DNA from: Primula veris
Lineage: Eukaryota > Streptophyta > Magnoliopsida > Ericales > Primulaceae
Direction of reading: 5' to 3'
Assembly: GCA_963682055.1 (NCBI GenBank)
Contig: OY821747.1
Coordinates: 20,892,126 to 20,956,125 of the forward strand
Length of the DNA stretch: 64,000 nucleotides
A program made the position numbers and the translations under genes. Shown in pieces: positions 46,990 to 59,079 of the stretch. The notes beneath the pieces were generated by a model. It saw only the letters and a list, made by a program, of their open reading frames with translations. It ran no database searches and had not been told where the DNA came from. The first letter of the stretch is position 1. Each line of letters starts with the position of its first letter.

Positions 46990-47150
46990 CATTTACACTA
47001 TAAACCGTATATTAATTTTACGGTTTGTAGTGTTTTTTTTTAACGGGTTGGTTATTAACCAAGAGTTTTACTGATTCTACTATATTTTTTTCTGAATTTA
47101 CACACAAACCGTACATTAAAATGTACGGTTTGTGTGTAAATTTCAGAAAT
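46990..47150. repeat. Internal copies of the MULE terminal palindrome
   Basis: Two hairpins with the ACGGTTTG/CAAACCGT motif of the termini lie between the two MULE genes. The second (47097-47140) is a perfect 21-bp stem with a 2-base loop (TTTACACACAAACCGTACAT...). It could act as a 3'-end or insulator structure, or be a relic of a terminal repeat. Confidence 0.8.
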
Positions 47151-47269
47151 TGCAGATCAGTCCCTGCATTTCGTAAAAACTCAATATTGGTCCTATCAAT
47201 TAAAATATTGAATATTTTTTTACAAATTTATAACTTAAAAATCAAATTAAAAAAAATCAAACATAAAAA

Positions 47270-49659
47270 TCAAATATAAAAATCAAACAAACAAATCAAT
47301 TTTTTTTTTTTTTTTGCACGACTAAATCCTTTAAAGTTGGACATAGGGAGCATCTTTCCCGCCGATGGCAATCTGTCCGATGACGGCTCAGTGGACTCTT
47401 CGATTTTGTTTAGCTCTGGACGACGTCTATCTCGATGCTGCGATTCTGGATGCGGAGCACGCTCGTGTGATGTAATTGTCAATTCTCGAGCCCAACTGTC
47501 GGTTGAATGCTGACTAGGATGATGCTCGTACGACCCAAATGATTGTCTATGATAATCGAACGGAACATCGTCGTGTACGTAGTCCGACCCAGCAAAAGAA
47601 GCACGACGACGATGACCGCTTGAACTCCCACCCTGATCTGTAATCGGGCGTCGACCTTCACTCGTTCTTCTACCCTCGCTACGCCCGCCACTACTAGATT
47701 CGCCTTTCCCTCTGCCTCTTTCGGTACGCCGATAATTTGAAGCCCTAGCGTAAGTTCTTGGGTCGTAACCTTGATCGTCATCACCATCGTCGTCATCGTC
47801 ATCCTCCTCATCCGACTGTTCATCACCTGACCCATACGAATTCATTCCCATTTCATTGAACTCCGCACGTAGTAAGTCCACGTCCGTTTTAGATTTCAGC
47901 CGTTTGAACGATAGGAAACTGCGGCACAACATCGCTTTCTAAAAAAAACAATAAAAAACGATTTATTAGTATTGAAATATACAAACGAAAAAATAACAAA
48001 TAAATATTAATGAACTTTAACTAGTTGCTACCATTTTATTGGGCACACCCGTATGCTCGCGGAAACCGTGAGATGGCAGTCCAAGTTCAGGTGGGTTTAT
48101 AAAAATGCGGGTCCTCTCTCTATACCATCTCATGTAATCCGGTGACGTTCCCGTGCCAAATTCGCCGTTAATAAGCCGGTTGTGGCGGTCATTCCACACG
48201 GTTATAAACTCTTCAAAAAGTGCAGGCCAATTGTGTTTTTGATCAGGTTTAATCTCATATCTTCTATCCTTGCCGTGCCCCTGTTTGAGTTTCCAAATAT
48301 ATATAGGGACAAGCTGAACAAAACCGAACTGTCACATGAACCTGTCCGCGGGATGGAACTCAATCTTCTCATTACAAATGAGAGGAACAGAACAATGCCA
48401 TATATCACGGCCCGCGTGCAGTATTCCGGATAGTCATCGAGGTTCCCGTAAGGTTGCCAGACTATCTGTAATTCGCAAAATTATTATTAGAATATGTAAA
48501 CAATGGTTTCAAAATACTAGTAATAAATTATACGAACATAAGCATATAATACGTAAGTTACATGTAGGAAATAAGAATGTGAAAATTTACATGTTCATGC
48601 GACATATGGTCAAACTGGCCCCGTATGTGGACCACATTATGTCCGTAGACATATGGCTTCAAATTAGTAAGCCTCCAAATCTTCCATCTGTAATATACAA
48701 ACAAAACCCGATAAACAATAAATATAAATAAGATAAGTAAATGATAGATGACACAATAAAAAAACACAAATCCAATACAAAAATTAAATAATATCATACC
48801 TGTATCCGAGGGGGAACCTAGGCAAGCCCTCAGGTGGCTCGATATCTTCCGGCAACCCTTGACATGGTCTAACCGGCAGTAGTCTGGTCATCTCCCACAT
48901 ATCGAGAAACATCACGGCCCCGCTTACTCCGGTAGATTTACCACGCACCAACTTGCATAAATTAGCCTCTAAACAGGCCAGAAGAGCTGATCCCCAACTA
49001 TACTCTGCACATGTGTCAAAATCCTCCAGAAATGGCAGAGGCAATAGTGGAATCTGATCACTGCTCTTATCTGAAAACACATGTGCACCAAGTAATAATA
49101 ACATGGCAGCCCTGGACTGATATAGCAAACGCTCCTCACTAGGGTTGGGGGGTAATTCACTAAAGGTATGTAACATCCAATCAAGTCTAACTGTCAAACA
49201 GTTTGTATCGACTTGATTGTCAGCAGGTCTAACACCCAACAAACTCTCTATCATATTCAACCTGCTTGCCCTGTTATCATTCCGCTCCGATCGGGTAACA
49301 GCAAGACCATCCACCCTGAGACCAAGCATAATCTCTACATCCTGTAACGATATCCCCAACTCTCCACCGACAAAATGGAACGAATGTGTCTCATCACGCC
49401 ACCTATCAACTAAGGCTGTAAGCAAGCCTCGGTCTACGCTATAATTACCTATAGTGTGAATACCGTAAAAACCTGCCCTAATCATATTTTCAACTACTCT
49501 GTCAGGCGTCGGTATCTGCCAACTATAATTATAAATCCTAATTTTATGGGCATCTCCTCTACCCGCTTCTCTTCCAGCATCCCAAGTCTGATTTGAAATA
49601 TGATCGGTCTGTCGTAAAATGCTCATCCTGCCTTTTATCTGTGCACCTGGCTCTGCCAT
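47270..49659 (-). pseudogene. Plant Mobile Domain (MAIN-like) gene inside the MULE, one frameshift and one stop
   Basis: Four exons: 49659-48800, 48687-48591, 48465-48032 and 47938-47270, with GT-AG junctions. Exon 1 starts MAEPGAQIKGRMSILRQT and carries the PMD core: WRDETHSFHFVGGELGISLQ, then DVEIMLGLRVDG, as in MAIN/MAIL1 and phosphatase-7 long-form proteins. Exon 2 (WKIWRLTNLKPY) and exon 3 (VPLICNEKIEFHPADRFM, then WNDRHNRLINGEFGTGTS and DYMRWYRERT) complete the domain. Exon 4 is a disordered acidic and arginine/serine-rich tail. In exon 3 the frame shifts near 48430, and a TGA replaces the expected arginine codon after DRFM (about 48350). PMD genes are known passengers of MULEs; nuclear PMD proteins act in silencing and genome stability. 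Confidence 0.85.
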
Positions 49660-49664
49660 CCAAA

Positions 49665-50050
49665 CTATTTTTATTTTTAACAATAAAAACAACATAAGAA
49701 ACATACACATTTAATGATAACCAAACAATTATTCTAATTATCTAATTAAACAAAATTTTAATAAAAACTCAATTTTTTTATAAAACGGGAAAAATATCAA
49801 CAACCTCACTTTTTATTAGTGATTTGGCCAAACAAACTAATTAAAAAACATAATTTTATAAAACACTTAATTTTCAAAACGGGTAAATATTAATAAAGCG
49901 TAACTATTTTTATTTTTCTCAATCAAAACAAATAAAAAACATAAACATTAACATCATAACCAAACCATTAGTAATAAATATCTAAATAAACAAATTTGAA
50001 TAAAAACCCTAATTTTTTTATAAAATGGGACAAATATCAACAATTATAAT
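49665..50050. repeat. Diverged tandem duplication of about 240 bp upstream of the PMD gene
   Basis: The segment around AACCAAACAATTATTCTAAT (near 49720) recurs near 49960, with matching TTTTATAAAACGGGAAAAAT and TTTTATAAAATGGGACAAAT blocks. AT-rich, non-coding, and next to the presumed promoter of the PMD gene. Confidence 0.7.
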
Positions 50051-50350
50051 TAATATAATTAATATAAACAAACAACAACCAATTATATATAGCTAAGTGA
50101 ATAATCAATTTGCATATTTTATATATTTTTTCCTATTTTACAAATTGAAATTACACATAATAAATAATAAATTAGAGAATAAAGAAATATCTTGAATTAG
50201 GGATAAATTTGATTGATGATTTGGGGTTTTTTGTTGAGAAAGTTGATAGTTATTGTGGTTGATTGATTTGGGTTTTTTTGGATGATAAATTTGAGTTTTT
50301 GAGAGAAAGAGAGAGAGTGTTTTTGATAAAATTGTTTTTTTTTTTTTAAA

Positions 50351-52252
50351 TTGTTGGCCCGTGTGGCTAAACCTTAGAAACGGGGGGGGGGGGGGTGAAT
50401 AAGGTTTTTGGCACTTTTCGCCTAATTAAACTTAATGGCAACTAACAACCCAACTTTTTGCAATTCTAAGCTTAAGCATTTAATAATGTTAATGAAATGC
50501 TAGAAGTCCTAAACGCAAGCAAGAAAATAAGAAATAATATAAGTTGCGGAAAGTAAAAGTTTAGAGAAAGAAATTGACACCGCGATTTATAGAGGTTCGG
50601 CAAACGGCCTACGTCCTCTCCTCGGTACTACCGAGTATTTCACTAAAAATCTTCTTTTGGATATTACAAATCCTATCGAGCTAATCGACCGATTAAGCTC
50701 CCCCTCACTCTATGAGTATCCCGAATGAAAAGACCTAGAGCTTTTAAGCAACACTCGCTTACAAAGCCTCTACCCGATCACTCGCTCACAAATGAGTTTA
50801 TAAATCACTCTTTACAAAATTTGTTACAACAATGTAACTACACTCGCTATTTTGTTGCTTCTAAATAAGATAATTTGTGAGTCTTTGATGTTGTTTGAGC
50901 TTGAATCGCTTTCTCCTTAATTTCCCTCTTTTTCGAATATTTTCACCAAAATGGTGATATTTAGGGTTTTTATTGAGAGAGGTTGAAGGTTGATAATTGG
51001 TTATGAATGGATGATGTTTTAAGAGAGATTGGGGTGGTTTATATGGCCAGCAAAGTCCGTTTTTTGTATTATGACCGTTGGTAGTGGTTGAGGGCTTTTA
51101 TCCAAAGGTTAAAGCTGTTTCCCAGAATAAGCTGAAAAGCTGTTTTTTGAAATCTGCAGAAAACGACCGATCGTTTTCTGCAGTCGATCGGTCGTTTTCA
51201 GAAAATGATCGGTTGTTTTCTGTAATCGATCGATCGTTTTTATAACGATCTCTCTGGAAGAATTTGGACCAAAAACGATCGGTCGTTTTTATCCAGACGA
51301 TCGGTCGTTTCTTCAGTATAAAAACGATCGCTTTTGGTCCAAATTCTTCCAGAGAGATCGTTATAAAAATGATCGATCGACTACAGAAAACGACCGATCG
51401 TTTTCTGAAAACGACCGATCGACTGCAGAAAACGACCGATCGTTTTCTGCAAATTTTAAAAAATAGCTTTTCAGCTTATTCTGGGAAACAGCTTTAACCT
51501 TTGGATAAAAGCCCTCAACCACTACCAACGGTCATAATTCAAAAAACAGACTTTGCTGGCCATATAAACCACCCCAATCTCTCTCAAAACATCATCCATT
51601 CATAACCAATTATCATCCTTCAACCTCTCTCAATAAAAACCCTAAATATCACCATTTTGGTGAAAATATTCGAAAAAGAGGGAAATTAAGGAGAAAGCGA
51701 TTCAAGCTCAAACAACATCAAAGACTCACAAACTAGCTTATTTAGAAGCAACAAAATAGTGAGTGTAGTTACATTGTTGTAACAAATTTTGTAAAGAGTG
51801 ATTTATAAACTCATTTGTGAGCGAGTGATCGGGTAGAGGCTTTATAAGCGAGTGTTGCTTAAAAGCTCTAAGTCTTTTCATTCGGGATACTCATAGAGTG
51901 AGGGGAAGCTTAATCGGTCGATTAGCTCGATAGGATTTGTAATATCCGAAAGAAGATTTTTAGTGAAATACTCGGTAGTACCGAGGAGAGGACGTAGGCC
52001 GTTTGCCGAACCTCTATAAATCGCGGTGTCAATTTCTTTCCCTAAACTTTTACTTTCCGCAACTTATATTATTGCTTATTTTCTTGCTTGCGTTTAGGAC
52101 TTCTAGCATTTCATTAACGTTATTAAACGCTTAAGCTTAGAATTGTAAAAAGTTGGGTTGTTAGTTGCCATTAAGTTTAATTAGGCGAAAAGCGCCAAAA
52201 ACCTTATTCACCCCCCCCCCCCCCCCCAAGGTTTAGCCACACGGGCCAACAA
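50351..52252. mobile_element. 1.9-kb near-perfect palindrome (fold-back element)
   Basis: The left arm begins TTGTTGGCCCGTGTGGCTAA and the right arm ends in its exact complement. The arms are about 930 bp each with only scattered mismatches, and the loop at about 51281-51325 is roughly 45 bp. Close to the ends are a run of 14 G (left) and 17 C (right). The inner part repeats CGATCGGTCGTTTTC-type motifs. The longest frame (51264-51497) is a repeat artefact. Long arms without coding capacity fit a fold-back transposon; a captured inverted duplication is the alternative. It interrupts the MULE between the PMD gene and the right terminus. Confidence 0.9.
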
Positions 52253-52362
52253 AAAAATAAGATTCTGTTTTTTATGGACTGTCTGTGTAATTTTTGACGC
52301 AGGGACTGACTGTGTAATTTCTGAAAAAGGGGGACTGACTGTGTAATTTCTGCAAAATTGAT

Positions 52363-52543
52363 GCAGACCGTAGATTTAATCTACGGTTTACAGATTCACT
52401 GTAAACCATAGATTAAATCTATTGTTTGCATCAAATGACTATAAGCCGTAGATTAAATCTACAATTTGCACAGAATCACTCCAAACCGTAGATTTTTTTT
52501 TACGGTTTGTGCGTTTTTTCAGAAAAAATGTAGTATAAAAATC
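52363..52543. repeat. Right terminal region of the MULE
   Basis: Same palindromic units as the left end in inverted order, ending AAATGTAGTATAAAAATC. Immediately inside it, at 52276-52355, are three copies of a GGGACTGACTGTGTAATTTC-type 30-bp repeat. Confidence 0.8.
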
Positions 52544-52925
52544 CAACCTCTTATGATTGTTGGGTTTTTATTTTCCGCCATTGTAAATTGAACGGTAAAA
52601 GTTGAATACCGTAAGTAAGATTTAAGGGTATAATAGTAATTTCTGAGTTTTTTTAATAGTATTTTAGATCCTACGGTTCAGAACTCATTTAAAGTAATTA
52701 AACGGTACACGAATTAACAGTACAATTTGCAGTCAAACACACTAACTACATAAGAAAAGGGTCCCATGATTGTTAGCATGTTATACTCCTCACTGCTTCC
52801 TGTTTTATTTGATTATATATATGCTTTTGGAATAGTAACCCAACCTTTAGTATGCAAGATTATGATAATTTTTTTATTTTTTTTAGTAATAATAACCAAA
52901 CTTAAGTATTCATAAGTAGAATATA

Positions 52926-53144
52926 TTATTTTGATATGTTCCATAATATAAGTTAATATTTTTAAAATCGAAAATAATCTTATGTAAGATTACATATTTA
53001 TTCATAATTTTAGTTTACAAGAGAATGTGCATTAATAAGAATAAGAGTAAAAAGTTAAGAAAGAGTAAAAAATGTATAATGATTGTGTTTTATTAATAAC
53101 TTGAGTTTTTCGTAGTTGACTTATGTTTTAGAACGGAGGGAGTA
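52926..53144. mobile_element. Diverged Stowaway-like MITE
   Basis: The right end GAACGGAGGGAGTA is canonical. The left end, near 52926, is a diverged TACTCCCTCCGTTCCATAAT-type sequence that reads GATATGTTCCATAATATAAG. It lies between the MULE and the copia 5' LTR. A related AT-rich direct repeat (AATAATAACCAAACTTAAGT) flanks it. Confidence 0.55.
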
Positions 53145-53238
53145 TCTTTTTAGTTTTTTTTTTTAGGAATAATAACCCAACTTAAGTACATAAGATTATG
53201 ATACCCTTTTTAGCTTTATTTATTTATTATAACATTGT

Positions 53239-53484
53239 TGTTGTGATACATTATATGGTTGTCCAAATTCATGTATACGTTACATACATTATGTATAAAC
53301 TTTAAGTTTGAGACTTATGACTTTTTAACTTCTCTCTTATACATGTATCTTGTTCCACCCCTCCACTATATAAAGGGATTGGAGTCTTCATAGTGATGAA
53401 CACACATTTATACTTGAATAAGAATATTTTGCTATCTCTCCATACATTTCTTGTTATATCGATAGTTTGCTAATAGTTGTCACA
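53239..53484 (+). repeat. Copia 5' LTR
   Basis: 246 bp with a TATA box (CACTATATAAAGGGATTGGA), closely matching the 3' LTR. Directly followed by CAACACGTTATCGACAC. Confidence 0.9.
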
Positions 53485-53485
53485 C

Positions 53486-53502
53486 AACACGTTATCGACA
53501 CT
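53486..53502 (+). other. Copia primer-binding region
   Basis: AACACGTTATCGACAC follows the LTR, resembling the AACACGTTATCAGCAC block found after the 5' LTR of many plant copia elements. Confidence 0.6.
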
Positions 53503-56500
53503 TTTCATAAAGACGGAGTCAAGAAATCGCTAGATAGTTTCATTATAAGGGAGTATATGGATCTATTTCTTGCTCGAAGAGTTAGGAAGAGGGTTTATTG
53601 GGTTGTTAGATCACATATCGATCATCCTTTCATATTACCGAATTAAGGTACACAATTTCTACTTGTAATAAAACGTCGAAATTGCATGATTAATCAAGAA
53701 TATAGCCGGAAATATCATGTTTAAGATTTATATCACATGATAGATGCTTTTTTTGATGAAAATTTTCTATTGGAACCCATGTATTTCACTTATAAAACGA
53801 GTTATAACTTGTATAGTTAGACATAATAAACTGTCGTACCTAAACTGTCACTTTTAGAACATTGGAGAACTAATCTGTAACTAACTGAAACTTTAGAGTC
53901 TCTATGTAAAGCTCCTGAAACTACAGGACCAGATCTGTAATTACCCTTAAAATGCATATGGTTTCATGTATTTACACTCGTAGTCCCTGTAGTTACTCCT
54001 TATACACAGAATCGTATATATGTACGAGTTTACCTAATATTTAGACCGAAAATACTTATTTACATGCAAATGATCTAAGATTTAATTGCTACAATTTCTA
54101 AAATTTATAGAAATCTTGTAGAAAATACCTCTTGCATGATAATATTAATTGTTTGTGCGACATTAACTAAATTTAGCCTCTTAGCATACCACAATTTATT
54201 GCCTAATAATTGATATAACCTATGTGATGCATTAATTACCCATAGAAAATGGTAAAATTCACACTTTAGTGTTGGATTAAATAATAACTCATGTGGTTTA
54301 ATATTACTACTTCATGTTAGGACTAGTTTACATGAGTATGACATGCCTTTTTGAATGCTAATTTATTTTGTCACATAAAAGCTCGTAGACATTTATATGT
54401 TACGTGAACTTATAAATTGCCTCGAATTTGAACATTTTACAATGTATCTCTTTTGAGTAGAAATTTTCCTCAAGCTTAAACATTTAGATGTAGATTTTGA
54501 GTTGAAAATTTGTAAAATCCGGTATATGTATTCACATTTAAGTTGGAATAATTATGAATCTTTCCCAAATAGTCTCACCTATTTGGATACGATGCCTAGG
54601 AAAGATAAAGGTGGAAGTCGCTCTTCTAATAAGGTCAGTTTTTAAGTGGCATTCGTGCCCACCCCCCTCACCGTCTTTCCTGGTCGTGTTCAAGTAGAGC
54701 TACCGAAAGGAGTTGAGTAAATAATAAGTTTACCGAGTGTGTTTATATAGGTGTATTTTTCGCCAAATTGGTGTCTCGGTATCGACATGTCGTTCGATCA
54801 ATGAGAACCTGTTCACAAAAGAAAAACTTGTGTTTTTCGAACCTGCCGTTTCGAAACAAAGTTTCTGCTTATGAAAATCATAATAGACATATTAACCTGT
54901 CGTTTTATATGATAATTAATCCAGAACTCCCAACACATGTTGGATGCCATTTATGATGAGAAAAATTGCAAAGCGTACTTGCGAAATGATTGTTTAGACG
55001 ATGATGTTATTTCGTCACCACATGTTAGTCAGCTTGATGTGTCAAAATGTGATGCCCAAATTTTTTTGGATGCCATTGTTGATGAGTAAAACACAAGATT
55101 TTCGTTACTCATAAGATGAAGGCTAAGGCGTCGATTTATTCCGCGACCACATTTGAGACGTGATGACGTCTATGATGAACAAATGTCAGAAATTGACATA
55201 TTGGAACGATCATTCACCAAAAAAAATACTAGCTTGGGAATTGTATTTCATAAGCAGTATTGTGAATTTATATTTAGCATGTTCCTTCATCACCCATCTG
55301 TTTGTGGATAAGAAATTGCCTCGATGAGCAATTTTAATCCTATTGGGTCAATGGCGAATTGTTTGCCTGATACTAATGCTTTTCGAGGACATTTTTTTTT
55401 TCCTCGAATCGATAACCAAGACAAATGTTATTTGTTTTGAACTATCACGAACCTAACACTCGCCTAGCCAAGCGACGTTTAGACAATCGTCAAAACCGAA
55501 GACATGTGACTCCATGTCAGTGCTTGGAATGAACAATAGGGCCCGTTGTCCCAAAGGAAGAGACAATGCTCAATGAGCCAATTCTCTTCTATAAATGACA
55601 AATGTCATTCCTGACTACTACTTTAATAGTTCAAAACTATTATAAGGGTGTAAAAGTCATATCTAATGTGGTTAAAGCTAACTGAAAGTAAACTCTTGAG
55701 ACCCCCGGTTTTGTAGCTCAAATGAGTTTGGTATCTTTCTTTATTAATTTTTGAGCCGATTTGTCGCTCATCTAGATTATATTTTTCCATTTGAATTATG
55801 AATATTCCATTTGGACCATACTTTTGGATTATGGTTTGCTTGTTTATGAAATTTTTCGAAATAATTTAAAGTATTTTTGAGCAAAATTCCTTTATAAATG
55901 CGACAAAACTTTAAATTATGAAAATTTAGGCAATACTTGTGGGGTAGTTGGTTATCTGAAAATAGTGGGTAACGGTGTAACACATAATTTCACCAACTAC
56001 TTGCCTAAAGAATCCTAACTGACAACAATTTTGGACCTGTCGCTCCAAATCGGAATCATTGGTAAAACCAAATTGATTTGTCTAAAATGAGGCTTTATAC
56101 TCCAGGTCATGTAGTACCATGTTGAGTTATAAGATATTCGAGAAAAACAGTGTTATCTGGTAATAGCACATGAAAGAATTAAAATTTCTTTACATAGCCT
56201 CCATTCAATATGATGAAAAGCGTATTTTAGCGGAGTTGAAATGTCTTTCAAGTGGTTGCTACCATATTTTTAAAAGCATTTGAGTTACCTTATCATTTCG
56301 CCTAACATCGATTGATAAGAGGTCTTAGATGCTAAGACATGTTTGTCTATACTATCATTCGCCTGTCGTCGATTGATAAGAGTATTTTGACATTATGTCA
56401 TTGACCGGATGAGATATACCCGAGTCAAAAGACGATGTTAGATTTATAATCATATCGTATTTGGATCTTTTTTGAGGAATAATTTCATGATTGATCCGAA
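53503..56500 (+). pseudogene. Remains of copia gag and protease region, not decipherable
   Basis: By position this should encode gag and protease, but no frame exceeds about 70 codons and I recognise no zinc knuckle or protease motif. It is AT-rich and heavily mutated. Confidence 0.4.
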
Positions 56501-56539
56501 GTTCATGCCACTAATGCTCTCTCTGAAAGACTAGTATGT

Positions 56540-57230
56540 GTAAAGGTCACAAAATAGACTCGTAGAGTTCTTGTAAAGAATTGAAAAGAGTTATTGTGGA
56601 CTTATCCAACTATAAGAAGGACCATAAATATATATGGTTATGGTTGATGCATCGATAATATGGTCACATTCTATTGTTGTCCACAGAAATGTAGCACTTT
56701 CCAAACTCTAAACCTAATCATTAAGTTGATGGCTTATTAACTGGATTATCCTGATAAGTCTAGTCGACTTGATAATGCCGAAGAGTTAAGATCAAAGTTT
56801 TGATTTGTATTACTTGACTTTGGGAATTGAAATTGAACATCATGTTGATTATGTTCAGACCCAAAATGGACTCACAGAAAATTTAAGCGATTGCAAATGA
56901 TTGCATGCATTATTTGGTGATGCGCACCTATATATATTTCTGTGTAGGGTCACGATATATTCCACACTGATGTATTGATCCATCTGAGGTTCATGGTCAC
57001 TCAAAACATTGAATGCGTACCAGTTGGTAGCTGGTTATGAGCCAGATGCCTCATGTGAACGTATATTTGAGTGCTTGATTAATATTTTGATTAGGCCACA
57101 TAAGCGTTTAAAATATGGACCTCTAAAAGGGACATACGTCGAATATGTATCCCCTCCCTATCAAATGATAGAGTTAACTTGGCAAGTGATCTCTTTAACG
57201 CATGACATGCAAAAGTGACATTGTAAAGAC
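56540..57230 (+). pseudogene. Copia integrase remnant
   Basis: Fragments in changing frames resemble copia integrase: VDYVQTQNGLTENL (cf. the conserved QNG...AE block) near 56840, and the open segment from 57009 with YQLVAGYEPDAS and LKYGPLKGTYVEYVSP, corresponding to the C-terminal integrase region. Numerous stops. Confidence 0.7.
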
Positions 57231-57839
57231 TGTACTCCCCGTTGTTAGGAGATATTTGCATGTTAACGTTGAAAAGGAACGACATGAAAAAACGTGACAA
57301 TAATCCACCCAGTCTTAGCTTGATCCCCAAAATGCACTAAGTGATAAGTGCGTGTATAGACTCCCCCAAGTCTAAATAAGTGGCAGACGCACTTGGAAAT
57401 TTATGAAATGTCACGAGATCATATATACCAGCTGCAAATTGCTTGCAAGGATAGTCATCCCTGTTGGACGCCGTGTTCATGTCGAAACACGTTGCTTTGG
57501 TCGAACCCGCCAAGCAAAAATGACGCAGCCGTCGGCCGTCAGTCTGTAGTCCTTTCCATGTAACGAGGAAGTTGACAGGTTCTGAATTCGTTCAGCCCCA
57601 AAAGTGGTGAACTGAAACTCGTTTGTCGCACGAGACTATAAATGAGATGTGTGATTCCTCCTCATCCTGAGAATCTCGAAACATCTGTCGATCATGATAT
57701 CTTAGACGATATTGAAGCGAAATGAGATTGTCATTGATTACTTGTTCATATATTCAGTGACGCCTGATAATATGAGCAAACAATGACAGAGAACCACGTA
57801 CCATTGCCTGAAGACAATGAAAACCAATCTGACCAAATG

Positions 57840-58240
57840 GAAACTTACATTCCAAGGCAAATTCCTTAGCGAAACAAAGTGTGTGTGGACTTGTCATTTC
57901 AACACCACCCAATGTCTAAACGAGTTTGTTTATTCGGGTATGTAAGGAAGCGTGATGAGAATAATGAGGATATACATTGCTCGCCTCCTAGCACAAGACT
58001 TCTCTCACACCTTGGAATTGATTGCGAGATGGTTTATTTCCTCGTAATGGATGTTATAACGGTCCCCTACTTTACTAGTTTAGTAGTTTCTGAAAAACTG
58101 AGTATGCAGCCTTTGACTGTGGTCATGTTATATCTCTATGGGGATTTAGACAAAGAGATGTACATAAAAAGTCCATGTGTGACTTTATGTGATGTGATCG
58201 AATCAAGAACAATCTCAATTAAGTGAGACATTCACTTTAC
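57840..58240 (+). pseudogene. Copia reverse transcriptase remnant
   Basis: An open segment of about 115 codons includes YFLVMDVITVPYFTSLVVSE and LYLYGDLDKEMYIKSP, the palm-domain start of copia reverse transcriptases (the usual LNVDVKTAFLNGDLxEEVYM region). The YVDD box is not found downstream. Confidence 0.75.
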
Positions 58241-58775
58241 GAATTGAAATAATCCGAACGGATGTGGTATATCCGTCTAAGTGAGTACTTGATCGGCTTG
58301 AGATACTTGACAAGTATTATGCCCTTGCGTGTTATGAAATAATCCACGTTTTGGATTTGTCTTTTGAGATGAAGGATCTTGGGAAGACACGGTAGTGACT
58401 CAGCCTAATGACCGAGTCCCATAAATATTGAATCTAAGTCCATGATTCAGACTACACATAGAAGGTGTTTTGACGCTTAGTAAGTCGTCAAATTCTCCCA
58501 TGATCGTTCGATCACTAGCCATTGCTATAGACCCATTCCATCCCTGGAGTGATGTTAAAGAGATATCGAACCATGATGTTCATATCCGAATACCATAAGC
58601 GCACCACTGTACTTTGTCTAATGTGCTAGGACGAACATCTCGTCTGCTATGAATGGTATAACTCGACATAGCATCGCGCTAACACGCTGCTATCGAAATG
58701 GCACTAAAGACATATTCTGTTACCTTATGGTAATTTTGGAAGTGGGTCTGTTTATCCCATTTTCGTCATGAGTGG

Positions 58776-59079
58776 GTTTATGTGACAACCCAGATTTCCA
58801 GGAAGGAAATTCTGTGGTGCGGTGTTGTGCGTCAGTCCCACATCGCCCAGATATGAGAGTACTCGTGTAGTATATGAGCTTAAAAGATCCATTTCCTATC
58901 AATAAGGCCTTTTAAAGCCGTGCGGCACAACAACGAGGACGGAACTCCACAGTTAAGCGTGCTTAGCTTGGAGTAGTACCAGGATGGGTGACCCCCCTGG
59001 GAAGTTGTGCCAAAGTGGACAATATTGTTGATACGGGCGTGGCGGTTCGGTCCGTTTGGGCCGAGTCGTTACAGTTTAC
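58776..59079 (+). mobile_element. Solo LTR of a Cassandra-type TRIM carrying a 5S rRNA-like segment
   Basis: The LTR is 58781-59074 (294 bp), beginning TGTGACAACC and ending GTCGTTACA. It is flanked by the perfect 5-bp target duplication GTTTA (58776-58780 and 59075-59079). Inside, at about 58940-59005, is a stretch matching the plant 5S rRNA internal promoter region: AGTTAAGCGTGCTTAGCTT (A box), GAGTAGTACCAGGATGGG (intermediate element and C box) and TGGGAAGT. LTRs with embedded 5S promoter sequence define Cassandra elements. The insertion lies inside the copia pol remnant and is a solo LTR, so no internal domain remains. Confidence 0.9.

Larger units (their letters stand above)
43268..52543 (-). 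mobile_element. Mutator-like element (MULE) with transposase-OTU and Plant Mobile Domain genes
   Basis: The left end GATTTTTATACTACATTTTT and the reverse complement of the right end, also GATTTTTATACTACATTTTT, match. They are followed on both sides by arrays of the palindromic motif ACCGTAGATTTAATCTACGG. Inside are two minus-strand genes, a MULE transposase with OTU-like domain and a MAIN-like PMD gene, both broken. A 1.9-kb palindrome is nested near the right end. The flanking nine bases (TTTTTTTAA and CAACCTCTT) do not match, so no target duplication is visible. Without the palindrome the element is about 7.4 kb. Confidence 0.75.

Noticed and set aside
51264..51497. 77-codon frame at the centre of the palindrome
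   Set aside because: Its peptide consists of translated GATCGGTCG repeats (DRLQKTTDRFLKTTDR) and it spans the loop; no coding signal.
58940..59010. Functional 5S rRNA gene
   Set aside because: Only the internal promoter part matches 5S. The segment lies within an LTR that has its own target duplication, so it is a Cassandra-type element.
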